This document shows, in pieces, positions 8,381 to 16,744 of a stretch of DNA of 64,000 nucleotides. Positions within the stretch are counted from its first letter, which is position 1; the number at the start of each line of letters is the position of its first letter. Made by a program: the position numbers and the translations under genes. The notes below the pieces were generated by a model. It did not search any database. It saw only the letters and a list, made by a program, of their open reading frames with translations, and was not told the DNA's origin. The stretch comes from Dehalococcoidia bacterium (lineage in GTDB: Bacteria > Chloroflexota > Dehalococcoidia > Lucifugimonadales > SHYT01), in assembly GCA_009693045.1 (NCBI GenBank), contig SHXZ01000001.1:124001-188000 (forward strand). Reading direction: 5' to 3'.

Positions 8381-9049
8381 ATGGCGACGCGGTCCAGAGA
8401 GGCGGACGGCAAGTGGCTGAGCATCGCCCAGGCGAGCGAGCTGGTGGCGGTGGACCAGTCCACGCTGCGGGAGTGGGCGGACAGCGGGCGCGTGCGCATT
8501 TTCCGGACGCCGGGTGGGCACCGGCGGTTCTTTCGGGACGACCTGACGGCCATGACGGAGCAGCGGGCCAGTCCGCGCGAGGTTTCGGAGTCGCTGGAGG
8601 AAACGGCGCTGCGGCGCATCCGGCGGCGGCTGAGCGCGGAGCATTCGGGGCAAAGCTCGTCGCCCGGCGGCTGGATGGAGCGCCTGAGCCCCGAGGGGCG
8701 CACGAGGCTACGGCTGTTCGGCAGGCGGCTGCTGGACCTGAGCGTGGCGTACACCACGCAGCGGCGCCACCGCGCGGCCATCCTGGAGGAGGTCCGGGCC
8801 ATTGGCGAGGAGTACGGGCTTGACCTGGGGCGGAGTGGTTTGCCCCTGGAGCAGATGGTGGAGGCGTTTATCTTCTTCCGGAACTTGCTGTTTGACGCGG
8901 TGCGGGACTCGGTGGCGCAAGGACCGCTTCGCGGTAACGACATCGCCCATTTGTGGGGCCAGACGGAGCAGTTGACCGACCAGGTGCTGCTCTCCATGGT
9001 CCGTGCGTACGAAAGGAGCACCCATGCCCCAGTCGCTGCCAGCCGGTGA
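8381..9049 (+). CDS. MerR/excisionase-type regulator with C-terminal helical sensor-like domain
   Basis: This is a DNA-binding regulator of 222 residues from ATG 8381. Residues about 12-60 form a MerR-like winged helix: LSIAQASELVAVDQSTLREW, then RTPGGHRRFF, the classic 'TpGGHRRf' wing. A linker follows, and from about residue 115 there is an all-helical domain (GRRLLDLSVAYTTQRRHRAA, then SGLPLEQMVEAFIFFRNLL, ending LLSMVRAYER). That pattern resembles RsbR-type N-terminal domains, which have a globin-like fold, but this is by eye. The gene overlaps the next one, the siroheme decarboxylase fusion, by 26 bases, so it probably regulates the tetrapyrrole operon. No classical MerR dimer coiled coil is seen. 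Confidence 0.75.
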   Translation: MATRSREADGKWLSIAQASELVAVDQSTLREWADSGRVRIFRTPGGHRRFFRDDLTAMTEQRASPREVSESLEETALRRIRRRLSAEHSGQSSSPGGWMERLSPEGRTRLRLFGRRLLDLSVAYTTQRRHRAAILEEVRAIGEEYGLDLGRSGLPLEQMVEAFIFFRNLLFDAVRDSVAQGPLRGNDIAHLWGQTEQLTDQVLLSMVRAYERSTHAPVAASR

Positions 9050-10115
9050 ACAGGCGGCCCGGGTGGAGGAGCAGGTGGACGCGTCGCGAAACGGGAAGGC
9101 TCAGCCCTCGCCCAACAACGACAAGGGCCTGGACCTGGACCTGGACGACCGCCGCATCCTCAACGTCATCCAGAGCCGCTTTCCGCTTGCCGAGGAACCG
9201 TACCGCGCCGTCGCTGAGGAGCTGGGGATGAGCGAGGCGGAGGCCATCCAGCGCATCGGATCGCTGAAGCGCAAGCATGTGGTCCGGCAGATCAGCGCGA
9301 TCTTTGACACGCGGCGTCTGGGGTACAAGACGTCGCTGGTGGCGATGTCGTTCCCGCCGGAGAAGTTGCACAAGAGCGCGCTGTTCATCAATCGCCACCC
9401 GGGTGTCTCGCACAACTACGCGCGCGAGGGGCACCAGTTCAACCTGTGGTTCACTCTGGCGACGCCGCCGTACGAGAGCCTGGAGGGCACGATCGCCGAG
9501 ATGGCGCGGAAGACGGGCGCCCTTGAAACGCGGCTGTTGCCGACGATCCGGTTCTTCAAGATCGGCGTGAACTTTGACATGGTGAAGGAGGAGGGCGCGG
9601 CCTTCGCTTACGAGCCGGACAACCCCAACTGGAACAAGGCGGAGGCGGTGACGCCGTTTGAGGTGCAGGTGATCCGCGAGCTGCAGGAGGACCTGTCGCT
9701 GGCACCGAGGCCGTTCGCGGCGATGGCAGAACGGCTCGGCCTCTCGCAGGAGCGGATGTTCGGCATGGCGGCGGAGTTCCAGGCGCGGGGCATCATGCGG
9801 CGGTACAGCGCGGTGCTACACCACCGCCGTGCGGGCTTCATGTCCAACGCCATGACGGTCTGGCGGGTGGACGATCCGGCGAAGAAAGAGTCGGTGGGCC
9901 GGGCGCTGGCGGGCTCCAGGTGGGTGACGCACTGCTACGAGCGGCCCACGTACCCGGACTGGCCGTATAGCCACTTTGCCATGATCCACGCCACGTCCAA
10001 GGAGCGGTGCGAGAACGTGGCGCGGGAGCTTTCGCAGGCGAGCGGCGTGACGGATTACCTGCTGCTGTACAGCACGCGGGAGTACAAGAAGACGCGCGTG
10101 CGGTATTTTGTGTGA
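9024..10115 (+). CDS. ahbAB: Siroheme decarboxylase, AhbA-AhbB fusion
   Basis: AhbA/AhbB (related to NirD/L/G/H) decarboxylate siroheme to didecarboxysiroheme, for haem by the alternative pathway or for haem d1. The 363-residue protein contains two Lrp/AsnC-like modules. Module 1 (about 41-205) has a helix-turn-helix (LDDRRILNVIQSRFPL) and the family hallmark VSHNYAREGHQFNLWFTLAT. Module 2 (about 212-363) has a second helix-turn-helix and VTHCYERPTYPDWPYSHFAM. The two halves, normally separate subunits, are joined here. ATG 9024 follows AAGGAG and sits inside the end of the regulator gene. Precorrin-2 dehydrogenase and CobA further down make its substrate. Confidence 0.85.
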   Translation: MPQSLPAGEQAARVEEQVDASRNGKAQPSPNNDKGLDLDLDDRRILNVIQSRFPLAEEPYRAVAEELGMSEAEAIQRIGSLKRKHVVRQISAIFDTRRLGYKTSLVAMSFPPEKLHKSALFINRHPGVSHNYAREGHQFNLWFTLATPPYESLEGTIAEMARKTGALETRLLPTIRFFKIGVNFDMVKEEGAAFAYEPDNPNWNKAEAVTPFEVQVIRELQEDLSLAPRPFAAMAERLGLSQERMFGMAAEFQARGIMRRYSAVLHHRRAGFMSNAMTVWRVDDPAKKESVGRALAGSRWVTHCYERPTYPDWPYSHFAMIHATSKERCENVARELSQASGVTDYLLLYSTREYKKTRVRYFV

Positions 10116-10161
10116 GGGGGTACGAGTACGCGACATGCCGCCCGGAGAGACTCAAAGGCGG

Positions 10162-10419
10162 GTGGTCTTTTCTCGTCACGTTCTGGAACAGATGCCAGAC
10201 CGAGGCGCTGGTGAAACGGAGGTCTTGGAGATGATAAGGGAGGGAGAATAGGTCCAAGCACGGTCAGGCTGCATTACTTTCCGGAAAACGTTTCCATTCA
10301 ACGGGACTTGGAAAGGGCGGCACTACGCAGCGAAGCAGGTGATGCCAATCGTGGCGGACGAAGGCGAGAGGCTTGTGGTGGTGACCGTCTATGTGTTCTT
10401 CCAAGGAGAGCAACGATGA
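10162..10419 (+). pseudogene. DUF4258-like small protein interrupted by one TAG
   Basis: The frame from GTG 10162 reads VVFSRHVLEQMPDRGAGETE, then VLEMIREGE, and stops at TAG 10249-10251. It then continues in the same frame with CITFRKTFPFNGTWKGRHYA, then KQVMPIVADEGERLVVVTVY, to TGA 10417-10419. The joined text is a normal DUF4258 protein (an 'H..eqm..Rgi...ev...i' start and 'R.y..kqv...vae...vvvTvy' end). The TGA overlaps the ATG of the DUF2283 gene (ATGA), and DUF4258 and DUF2283 genes commonly occur as a pair. Apart from the single amber codon it looks intact. Confidence 0.7.
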
Positions 10420-10643
10420 AGATCCGTTATGACCCCCAGGTGGACGCTTTGCACATCTCCTTCAGGGCAGACCATGTTCAGGTTACCACGATACGTCTGA
10501 ACGAGGATGTGGCGGTGGACTTGGGGCCTGGAGAGGAAGTGATGGGCATAGAGGTACTGGATGCTTCAAAGCACCTCTCTCTCGTCAAAGAACTCCCCAC
10601 GGTGATTTTGGAGGGGCTACAGGCTGCCAAGGCGGGCGCGTAA
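10416..10643 (+). CDS. DUF2283 family protein
   Basis: This is a 75-residue protein beginning MKIRYDPQVDALHISFRAD, which matches the DUF2283 pattern ('m.i.YD...DaLYi.f'), and continuing with NEDVAVDLGPGEEVMGIEVL, the family's 'd.g.vvGiEil' strand. The family is small, cytosolic and of unknown function. It often sits beside DUF4258 genes, as here, which has suggested a toxin-antitoxin-like relationship; that is inference. AAGGAGAG lies a few bases before ATG 10416, inside the preceding gene, so translation is probably coupled. The longer upstream reading frame is not coding. Confidence 0.8.
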   Translation: MKIRYDPQVDALHISFRADHVQVTTIRLNEDVAVDLGPGEEVMGIEVLDASKHLSLVKELPTVILEGLQAAKAGA

Positions 10644-10677
10644 CTGGCCTAGGCGAAGGCTATCTAGAGGTGACGCC

Positions 10678-11355
10678 ATGAACCCCTACTACCCCGTGTA
10701 CCTTGACCTGCGAGGCAAGCGCTGCCTGGTCTTTGGCGGCAACGGTGAGGCGGAGAAGAAGGTGCCCGGCCTGCTCATTGGGCAGGCGAAACTTGAGGTC
10801 TTCGCCACGGAGTTGACGCCCAGGCTCCAGGGGCAAGCACAATCGGGGGCGTTTACTTGGCGCCAGCGTGGCTATCGGGCCGGCGACCTGGCGGGGGCGT
10901 TTCTTGCCATTGTGGCTGACACCGCCAACCCCAAGGTGAACCAGGATGTGTACGACGAGGCGCAGGCGCAAGGCACGCTCCTCAACGTCGCAGACATCAC
11001 GTACCTGTGCAACTGGATTGCGCCAGCGGTGACGCGACGCGGACCGGTCACGGTTGCGGCGTCCACGGGCGGCATCAGCCCAGCCTTGGCGAGGCGTCTG
11101 AAGGACGAGCTGGACCTCAGCCCCCGGCGCGGGACGGACTGCTGCCTCGCGTGGGCGGACGGCGGCGAAGTGCTGGGGTCGGTACGCGCGGACCTGCGCC
11201 GCCGAGGCGTCCAGGTACCCGCCGCGCGCTGGCAGGTGTGCATGACCGAGGACATTCTGGCGATGTGCCAACGGGGCGATACGGAGAAGGCCAAGCAAGT
11301 CCTCACGGAGCGACTGGAGGCGGGAGCGCAGCACGCCGCGCCCGCGCGAGGGTAG
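10678..11355 (+). CDS. Precorrin-2 dehydrogenase / sirohydrochlorin-forming enzyme (Met8/SirC-like)
   Basis: The enzyme uses NAD+ to oxidise precorrin-2 to sirohydrochlorin on the way to siroheme. The 225-residue protein starts NPYYPVYLDLRGKRCLVFGG, the usual 'P.y.dL.gk..lvvGgG..A..Kv' opening; here the loop reads GGNGEAEKKV. Later family features are VADTANPKVNQDVYDEAQ, LLNVADITYLCNW and VTVAASTGGISPALARRLKD. It lies between the siroheme decarboxylase and hemA, which supports a siroheme role rather than a separate cobalamin route. A dedicated ferrochelatase (SirB) was not seen, so either this protein is bifunctional or chelation is encoded elsewhere. Confidence 0.85.
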   Translation: MNPYYPVYLDLRGKRCLVFGGNGEAEKKVPGLLIGQAKLEVFATELTPRLQGQAQSGAFTWRQRGYRAGDLAGAFLAIVADTANPKVNQDVYDEAQAQGTLLNVADITYLCNWIAPAVTRRGPVTVAASTGGISPALARRLKDELDLSPRRGTDCCLAWADGGEVLGSVRADLRRRGVQVPAARWQVCMTEDILAMCQRGDTEKAKQVLTERLEAGAQHAAPARG

Positions 11356-11359
11356 GCTG

Positions 11360-12643
11360 GTGAAGGCTGTCGTTTTAGGTGTGAGCCATCGGACCGCGCC
11401 GCTGGAGGTCAGGGAGCGGCTGGCCGTGTCCTCGGAGCGGTTGCCGGAGGCGTTGGAGCTGATGCACTGCGCGTTTGGGCACGCGGTGATCGTGTCCACG
11501 TGCAACCGCACGGAGTTCTACACGCTCGCGCCGGACTCCGCGCACCTGGAATGGGCCCCGTTCCTGGAGGCGCTGTACCCGCTGGAGGCGGCGTCTATCC
11601 AGCGGTATTTCTACGAGTACGAGGGCGACGGCGCCGCCCGCCACCTGTTCCGGGTGGCGGCGGGGCTGGACTCCATGCTCGTGGGCGAGAGCCAGGTGTT
11701 GGGGCAGGTGCGGACGGCGTACAGCGCGGCTGTGTCGGTGGGGGCGGTGCACAACCCCCTCTCACGTCTGTTCCACGAGGCGATGCGAGTCGGCAAGCGC
11801 GCGCGCACGGAGACGCGCTTGAGCCGCAACGAGCTTTCGGTAAGCAGCGCGTCCGTGCGGCTGGCGCGGCAGGCTGTGGGGCCGTTGGCCGGACGCCACG
11901 CCCTCGTCATCGGCGCGGGCGAGGCTGGGAAGCTGGCGGCGCGGGCGCTGGTGCAGGCCGGCGTCGGCACGCTGACCCTCACCAATCGCACCTTCGCACG
12001 GGCCGAGGAGCTTTCGCGCGAACTGGGCGGCCGCGTTGTCCCGTTTGACGACATGCGCCGCGCCCTCGCCGAGGCGGATATCGTCGTGAGCGCGACCGAG
12101 GCGCCCGGAACGGTGCTTACTCGCGCCGCGCTGGAACAGGCGCGCGGCGGCGACGGTACGCGGCCCCTTGCGGTCCTGGACATCGCCATCCCGCGGGACG
12201 TGGACCCGGACGTGCGCGGGCTGCCCAACGTGTCGCTGTTTGACCTGGACGACCTGAACGGCGTCGCGGAGGTGCACCGGCAAGGGCAGCTCGCCGAGGC
12301 GGTGCGGGCGGAGGCGGTGGTGGACGAGGAAGTTGCGCGCTTCCGTGTCTGGTGGCAGTCGCTGGACGTGGTGCCCACGGTCGCGTCGCTTAGGCAGTAC
12401 GCCGAAGACATCCGGCTGCGCGAGGTGGAGCGGGCCCTGCGCCGGCTCAACGGGCTGAACACGGAACAACAGGCCGTTGTTGAGGCGATGAGCAAGGCGC
12501 TGGTCAAGAAGCTGCTCCACGACCCTGTCGCGACGTTGAAGGAGCAGAACGACCCCCGGCACGTGCGGGCCGTGCACGACCTCTTCCGGCTTTCTAGCAA
12601 GGGGGAAGAGGCGGATGTGGCGCAGAGCGGAGGTGAGACATGA
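11360..12643 (+). CDS. hemA: Glutamyl-tRNA reductase
   Basis: HemA reduces glutamyl-tRNA to glutamate-1-semialdehyde, the first committed step of C5-pathway tetrapyrrole synthesis. The protein is 427 residues with a GTG start four bases after the upstream gene ends. Motifs in order are VSHRTAPLEVRERLAV, VSTCNRTEFYT with the catalytic cysteine, ESQVLGQVRTAYSAA, NAD(P)-binding LVIGAGEAGKLAARAL, and the C-terminal helical dimerisation domain. It works with hemL (18068), which makes aminolaevulinate. Its TGA overlaps the ATG of the next, broken gene (ATGA). Confidence 0.95.
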   Translation: MKAVVLGVSHRTAPLEVRERLAVSSERLPEALELMHCAFGHAVIVSTCNRTEFYTLAPDSAHLEWAPFLEALYPLEAASIQRYFYEYEGDGAARHLFRVAAGLDSMLVGESQVLGQVRTAYSAAVSVGAVHNPLSRLFHEAMRVGKRARTETRLSRNELSVSSASVRLARQAVGPLAGRHALVIGAGEAGKLAARALVQAGVGTLTLTNRTFARAEELSRELGGRVVPFDDMRRALAEADIVVSATEAPGTVLTRAALEQARGGDGTRPLAVLDIAIPRDVDPDVRGLPNVSLFDLDDLNGVAEVHRQGQLAEAVRAEAVVDEEVARFRVWWQSLDVVPTVASLRQYAEDIRLREVERALRRLNGLNTEQQAVVEAMSKALVKKLLHDPVATLKEQNDPRHVRAVHDLFRLSSKGEEADVAQSGGET

Positions 12644-13199
12644 GCGTGCAACTGGTGACGCGGCGCTTCACGGTGGACGATTTCTATCGGATGGCCAAAG
12701 TCGGGATTCTGACCGAAGACGACCGGGTGGAACTTGTAGAAGGGCAGATCGTTGAGATGGCGCCGATAGGCGACAGGCATGCTGCTGACGTAGCTCGGCT
12801 CACCAGCGTCTTCGGCGCGCAGTTGGCGGGAAGAGCGATCGTTTTGGTGCAAAACCCGCTTCGCCTGGATCCCCCACCGAGCCCCTTCCGGACGTCGTTC
12901 TTCTCCGGCCGCGCCGCGACTACTACGAAAGTGGTGGCGCCGCTCCTTCTGGCGTCCTCCTGCTGGTTGAGGTCGCCGACTCGTCAGTGGTGTACGACCG
13001 AGGGACCAAGCTCCGGCTCTACGCACGGGCCGACATTCCAGAGGTGTGGCTTGAAGACCTGACGCGCAATGCTATTGAAGTGTACCGTTCGACATCCATC
13101 GAAGACTACCGAGACGTGCAGCAATTCCGGCGTGGCCAGCGCATCACGCCACTGGTCTTCCTCGACCTGGACCTGGCCGTGGAAGACATCCTGGGGTAG
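12640..13199 (+). pseudogene. Uma2 family (DUF820) protein, frameshifted
   Basis: Uma2/DUF820 proteins have a PD-(D/E)XK nuclease-like fold and unclear function. The first part (FTVDDFYRMAKVGILTEDDR, then VELVEGQIVEMAPIG) is in the frame of ATG 12640. After LVQNPLRLD the frame shifts at a run of five C (12871-12875), and the rest (VVLLRPRRDYYESGG, then VADSSVVYDRGTKLRLYARA) continues in the frame that ends at TAG 13197-13199. The full text would be about 186 residues, matching the intact paralogue at 37592-38155. It sits between hemA and hemC with start-stop overlap, so it was probably acquired into the operon. Confidence 0.8.
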
Positions 13200-13223
13200 C
13201 GCGGTAGAGCCTGGAGTCCCGCA

Positions 13224-14150
13224 GTGAGCACTCGCACGTTCACCCTCGGCACGCGCGGCAGCCGGCTGGCGTTGGTCCAGACGGAGGAGGTGCTGCGAGA
13301 GCTGCGCCGTCATCACCCGGGCCGCGAGTTCCAGGTCAAGGTCATCAAAACGCGCGGTGACGTGGACACTGTGACGCCCCTCCTGACGCTTGGGCGTGGC
13401 GTGTTCAGCAGCGAGATTGAGCGCGAGCTGCAGGACCGCCGGATTGACCTGGCGGTGCACAGCCTCAAGGACTTGCCGGGCACGCTGCCGTCCGGCCTCA
13501 CCATCGCGGCGCTGCCGGAGCGAGCCGACCCACGCGACGTGCTGGTGAGCAGGAGCGGCGCGGTCCTCGCGAAGCTTGCGTCGGGCGCTCTTGTCGGCAC
13601 GAGCAGCCCGCGGCGCACGGCCCTGGTCATGGAAGTTAGGCCCGACCTTTGCACGGAGCCGGTGCGCGGCAACGTGGACACGCGGGTGCGTAAAGTGATG
13701 GCAGGCGAGTACGATGCCCTCGTTCTGGCGGCGGCGGGGCTGCTCCGGCTCGGCCAGGCGGACGTGGTGACCGAATACCTTGACCCCGAACGGTTCATCC
13801 CGGCCATCGGGCAGGGGACGTTGGCCGTTGAGATCCGCGAGGACGACGCGGAGTTGGTTGACCTGCTGCGCAGCCTTGACCACGGGCCAACGCGCATGGC
13901 AACGACGGCGGAGCGGAGCTTTCTCCGGCACGTCGGCGGCGGGTGCAAGGCGCCGGTGGCGGCGTACGCAACGGCCCACGGCGGCGCCGTGCGTCTGCGC
14001 GGCCTGGTGGCATCGCCGGACGGTGCGCGGGTCTATCGCCGGGTGCTGGAAGCGCCGGTGGCCGAGGCCGAGACGGTGGGCGTGCGGCTCGTGCAAGCGC
14101 TGGAGGCGGCGGGAGCGAAAGACCTCCTCGCCCGTGAGAGCGCGGCATGA
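13224..14150 (+). CDS. hemC: Hydroxymethylbilane synthase (porphobilinogen deaminase)
   Basis: HemC polymerises four porphobilinogens into hydroxymethylbilane. The 308-residue protein has a GTG start. Family features are LGTRGSRLALVQTEEVLREL at the start, IDLAVHSLKDLPGTLPSGL with the catalytic aspartate region, GTSSPRRTALVMEVRPDL, RGNVDTRVRKVMAGEYDAL, and GGGCKAPVAAYA, whose cysteine carries the dipyrromethane cofactor. The last codons overlap the ATG of cobA-hemD (ATGA), so translation is coupled. Confidence 0.96.
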   Translation: MSTRTFTLGTRGSRLALVQTEEVLRELRRHHPGREFQVKVIKTRGDVDTVTPLLTLGRGVFSSEIERELQDRRIDLAVHSLKDLPGTLPSGLTIAALPERADPRDVLVSRSGAVLAKLASGALVGTSSPRRTALVMEVRPDLCTEPVRGNVDTRVRKVMAGEYDALVLAAAGLLRLGQADVVTEYLDPERFIPAIGQGTLAVEIREDDAELVDLLRSLDHGPTRMATTAERSFLRHVGGGCKAPVAAYATAHGGAVRLRGLVASPDGARVYRRVLEAPVAEAETVGVRLVQALEAAGAKDLLARESAA

Positions 14151-15670
14151 GCGGGCAAGGCATCGTGTATCTCGTCGGCGCCGGTCCGGGCGACCCGGGC
14201 CTCATCACGGTGCGCGGGCTTGATGCGCTCAAGAGGGCCCAGGTGGTGGTGTACGACCGCCTGCTGGACGAGCGGCTTCTGGGTCATGCGCCCAGCGACG
14301 CGCGGCTTGTTGACGCGGGCAAGGGCCCCGGCGAGCAGGCGATGTCGCAGGAGGAGATCAACGCCTTGCTTGTGCGCGAGGGCAAGGCGGGCAAGCGCGT
14401 GGTGCGACTGAAGGGCGGCGACCCGTTCGTCTTCGGGCGCGGCGGCGAGGAGGCGGTGGCGCTGGCGCAGGATGGTGTGCCGTTTCAGGTCGTGCCGGGC
14501 GTGACCTCGGCCATTGCGGCGGCGGCGTACGCGGGCATCCCGGTGACGCACCGGGGGGTGTCGTCGTCGGTCACGTTCGTCACGGGCAGCGAGGACCCCG
14601 CGAAGCCCACGAGCGGCGTGGACTGGGTGAGGCTGGCGAAGGCGACGGACACCCTGGTGGTGCTGATGGGGCTGGCGAACCTGCGTCCCATTGCGGAGGC
14701 GCTGGTCGCTGCGGGCCGCGCACCCGAGACGCCGGTGGCGCTGGTGCGCTGGGGCACGGAGCCTTGGCAGCAGGTCGTGACGGGCACGCTGGCCACGATT
14801 GCGGAACAGGCGGCGCGGGCCAAACTCACGTCGCCGGTGGTGACGGTCGTCGGCGACGTAGTGCGGCTGCGGGACAAGCTCGCTTGGTTTGACCGGAGGC
14901 CGCTGTTTGGTAAGCGGGTGCTGGTCACGCGAACGCGCCACCAGGCCAGCGGCATGAGCGAGCTGCTGGAGGCGCAGGGGGGCATCCCCGTCCAGTTGCC
15001 GACGATTGAGGTTGTCCTGCCGGAGGACTGGCGCGCCGTGGACGAGGCGCTGGCTGCCGTCGGGACGCACCAGTGGGCTTTGTTCACGAGCGTCAACGCG
15101 GTGGAGCTGACGTTTCAGCGGCTCAACGTGATAGGCAAGGACGCGCGGGCGTTCGGCGTTGCGAAGGTGTGCGCCATCGGCGCGGCGACGGCGGCGGCGC
15201 TGCGGGAGCGGGGCATCGTCGCGGACGTGGTGCCGGACGAGGCCCTGTCCGAGGGCGCGCTGGAGGCGCTGACGGCCCACGTGCGCCCCGGCGACCGCGT
15301 GCTGCTGCCCCGGCAGCTTGAAGGACGCGACGCGCTTCCACGCGGTCTGCGAGGATTCGGCGCGCACGTGGACGAGGTGGTGATGTACTCGGTGCGGACG
15401 CCGCCGGGCACGAAGGAACAGGCTCGACGAATCCTGGAGGAGGGCGTGGACATCGCCACGTTCACCAGTTCGTCCACGGTGAAGAACCTGGTGGAGGCGC
15501 TGGACGGGGACGTGGGTAAGCTGAACGGCGTGGTTGTTGCGTCTATTGGTCCCATCACGTCCGCGACGGCGCGGCACTGGGGGCTGCGGGTGGACGTTGA
15601 GGCGAAGGAGCACACGGTGCCCGGGCTGGTGGAGGCGGTGGTGCGGTACGTGGGGCGACCCTCACCCTAA
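14147..15670 (+). CDS. cobA-hemD: Uroporphyrinogen-III C-methyltransferase / uroporphyrinogen-III synthase fusion
   Basis: This is a two-domain protein of 507 residues. Residues 1 to about 245 are the SAM-dependent methyltransferase making precorrin-2 (VYLVGAGPGDPGLITVRGLD, VVRLKGGDPFVFGRGGEE, VPGVTSAIAAAAYAGIPVTH). Residues about 255-500 are uroporphyrinogen-III synthase (GKRVLVTRTRHQASGMSELL, ALFTSVNAVELTFQRL, ATFTSSSTVKNLVEAL). The fusion places cyclisation of hydroxymethylbilane and the first methylation on one chain, sending flux to siroheme. This form is common in bacteria with the siroheme route. Confidence 0.94.
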   Translation: MSGQGIVYLVGAGPGDPGLITVRGLDALKRAQVVVYDRLLDERLLGHAPSDARLVDAGKGPGEQAMSQEEINALLVREGKAGKRVVRLKGGDPFVFGRGGEEAVALAQDGVPFQVVPGVTSAIAAAAYAGIPVTHRGVSSSVTFVTGSEDPAKPTSGVDWVRLAKATDTLVVLMGLANLRPIAEALVAAGRAPETPVALVRWGTEPWQQVVTGTLATIAEQAARAKLTSPVVTVVGDVVRLRDKLAWFDRRPLFGKRVLVTRTRHQASGMSELLEAQGGIPVQLPTIEVVLPEDWRAVDEALAAVGTHQWALFTSVNAVELTFQRLNVIGKDARAFGVAKVCAIGAATAAALRERGIVADVVPDEALSEGALEALTAHVRPGDRVLLPRQLEGRDALPRGLRGFGAHVDEVVMYSVRTPPGTKEQARRILEEGVDIATFTSSSTVKNLVEALDGDVGKLNGVVVASIGPITSATARHWGLRVDVEAKEHTVPGLVEAVVRYVGRPSP

Positions 15671-15691
15671 CCCTCTCCCTTTGGGAGAGGG
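15671..15691. repeat. Short G/C-rich palindrome (ccctctccc-ttt-gggagaggg)
   Basis: A perfect 9-bp stem with a TTT loop directly follows the cobA-hemD stop codon. It is preceded by ctcaccctaa and belongs to the dispersed 'ccctaaccctctccc' family also seen near 1311, 46834, 50546, 56200 and 63364. It could act as a weak attenuator between cobA-hemD and hemB. Confidence 0.6.
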
Positions 15692-15744
15692 AAACCTCCC
15701 GTCTCCCTGGCTGAGACGGCGTTAGCTTTCAACAGAGGTGACGA

Positions 15745-16728
15745 ATGGCCGGATTCCCAGTTACTCGTTTGCGGCGGCTGCGCGGATCGGAATCGGTGCG
15801 GCGCATTGCCCAAGAAACGCGCCTGTCGGCCCAGGACTTCATCTACCCGCTGTTTGTGACGCATGGGTTTGACCGGCGCGAGCCGATCCCGACGATGCCC
15901 GGCTGCTTCCAGGTCTCGCTGGACCGCCTGCCGGAGGAGATTCTGGAGGTCGTGGAGTTGGGCATCTCCGGCGTGCTGCTGTTTGGCATCCCTGCCTACA
16001 AAGACGGCGTCGGCACGGACGCGTACGCGGAGCAGGGGATTGTGCAGGAGGCGGTGCGCGTCATCAAGACGCGCTGGCCGAACCTGCTGGTGGTGACGGA
16101 CGTGTGCCTGTGCGAGTACACGGACCACGGCCACTGCGGCATCGTCCGCGACGGGCAGGTGGACAACGATGCGACGCTGGATCTGCTGTCGCGCACCGCC
16201 GTGACGCAGGCGCGGGCGGGCGCGGACATCGTGGCACCGTCCGCGATGATGGACGGGCAGGTGGCGGCCATCCGCAAGGCGCTGGACGCGGAGGGCCTGA
16301 AGGACACGCCGATCATGGCGTACGCGGCCAAATACGCGTCGGCGTTCTACGGGCCGTTCCGCGTGGCGGCGGGGTCGGCGCCGCAGTTCGGCGACCGGCG
16401 CGGGTACCAGATGGACCCGGCGAACTGGCGCATGGCGCTGCGGGAGGTGGAGCTGGACGTGGAGGAGGGCGCGGACCTGGTGATGGTCAAGCCGGCGTTG
16501 GCGTACCTGGACGTGATCGCGCGGGTGCGGGATCGGGTCTCGCTGCCGCTGGTGGCGTACAACGTGAGCGGCGAGTACAGCATGGTGAAGGCGGCGGCGA
16601 AGAACGGGTGGCTGGACGAGCGCCGCGCGACGCTGGAGGTGCTGACGGCCATCAAGCGCGCGGGCGCAGACGTGATTCTGACGTACCACGCGAAAGAGGC
16701 TGCGCGGTGGCTGCGCGGTGAGCGTTAG
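15745..16728 (+). CDS. hemB: Porphobilinogen synthase (delta-aminolaevulinate dehydratase)
   Basis: HemB condenses two aminolaevulinate molecules to porphobilinogen. The 327-residue protein has the metal-site cysteines in [16 protein letters not shown] (zinc-type), the first Schiff-base lysine in [16 protein letters not shown] and the second in [21 protein letters not shown] lies a few bases before ATG 15745. It follows the cobA-hemD fusion after a 74-base gap containing a small palindrome. Confidence 0.97.
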   Translation: MAGFPVTRLRRLRGSESVRRIAQETRLSAQDFIYPLFVTHGFDRREPIPTMPGCFQVSLDRLPEEILEVVELGISGVLLFGIPAYKDGVGTDAYAEQGIVQEAVRVIKTRWPNLLVVTDVCLCEYTDHGHCGIVRDGQVDNDATLDLLSRTAVTQARAGADIVAPSAMMDGQVAAIRKALDAEGLKDTPIMAYAAKYASAFYGPFRVAAGSAPQFGDRRGYQMDPANWRMALREVELDVEEGADLVMVKPALAYLDVIARVRDRVSLPLVAYNVSGEYSMVKAAAKNGWLDERRATLEVLTAIKRAGADVILTYHAKEAARWLRGER

Positions 16729-16744
16729 TACATTTGGAGCGCAT

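Noticed and set aside
11611-13026. 471-codon minus-strand frame opposite hemA
   Set aside because: Ser/Arg-rich shadow frame without protein-like motifs.
14033-15613. 526-codon open frame on the minus strand opposite cobA-hemD
   Set aside because: A shadow of a high-GC gene: the text is His/Arg-rich and matches nothing, while the plus strand carries full family motifs.
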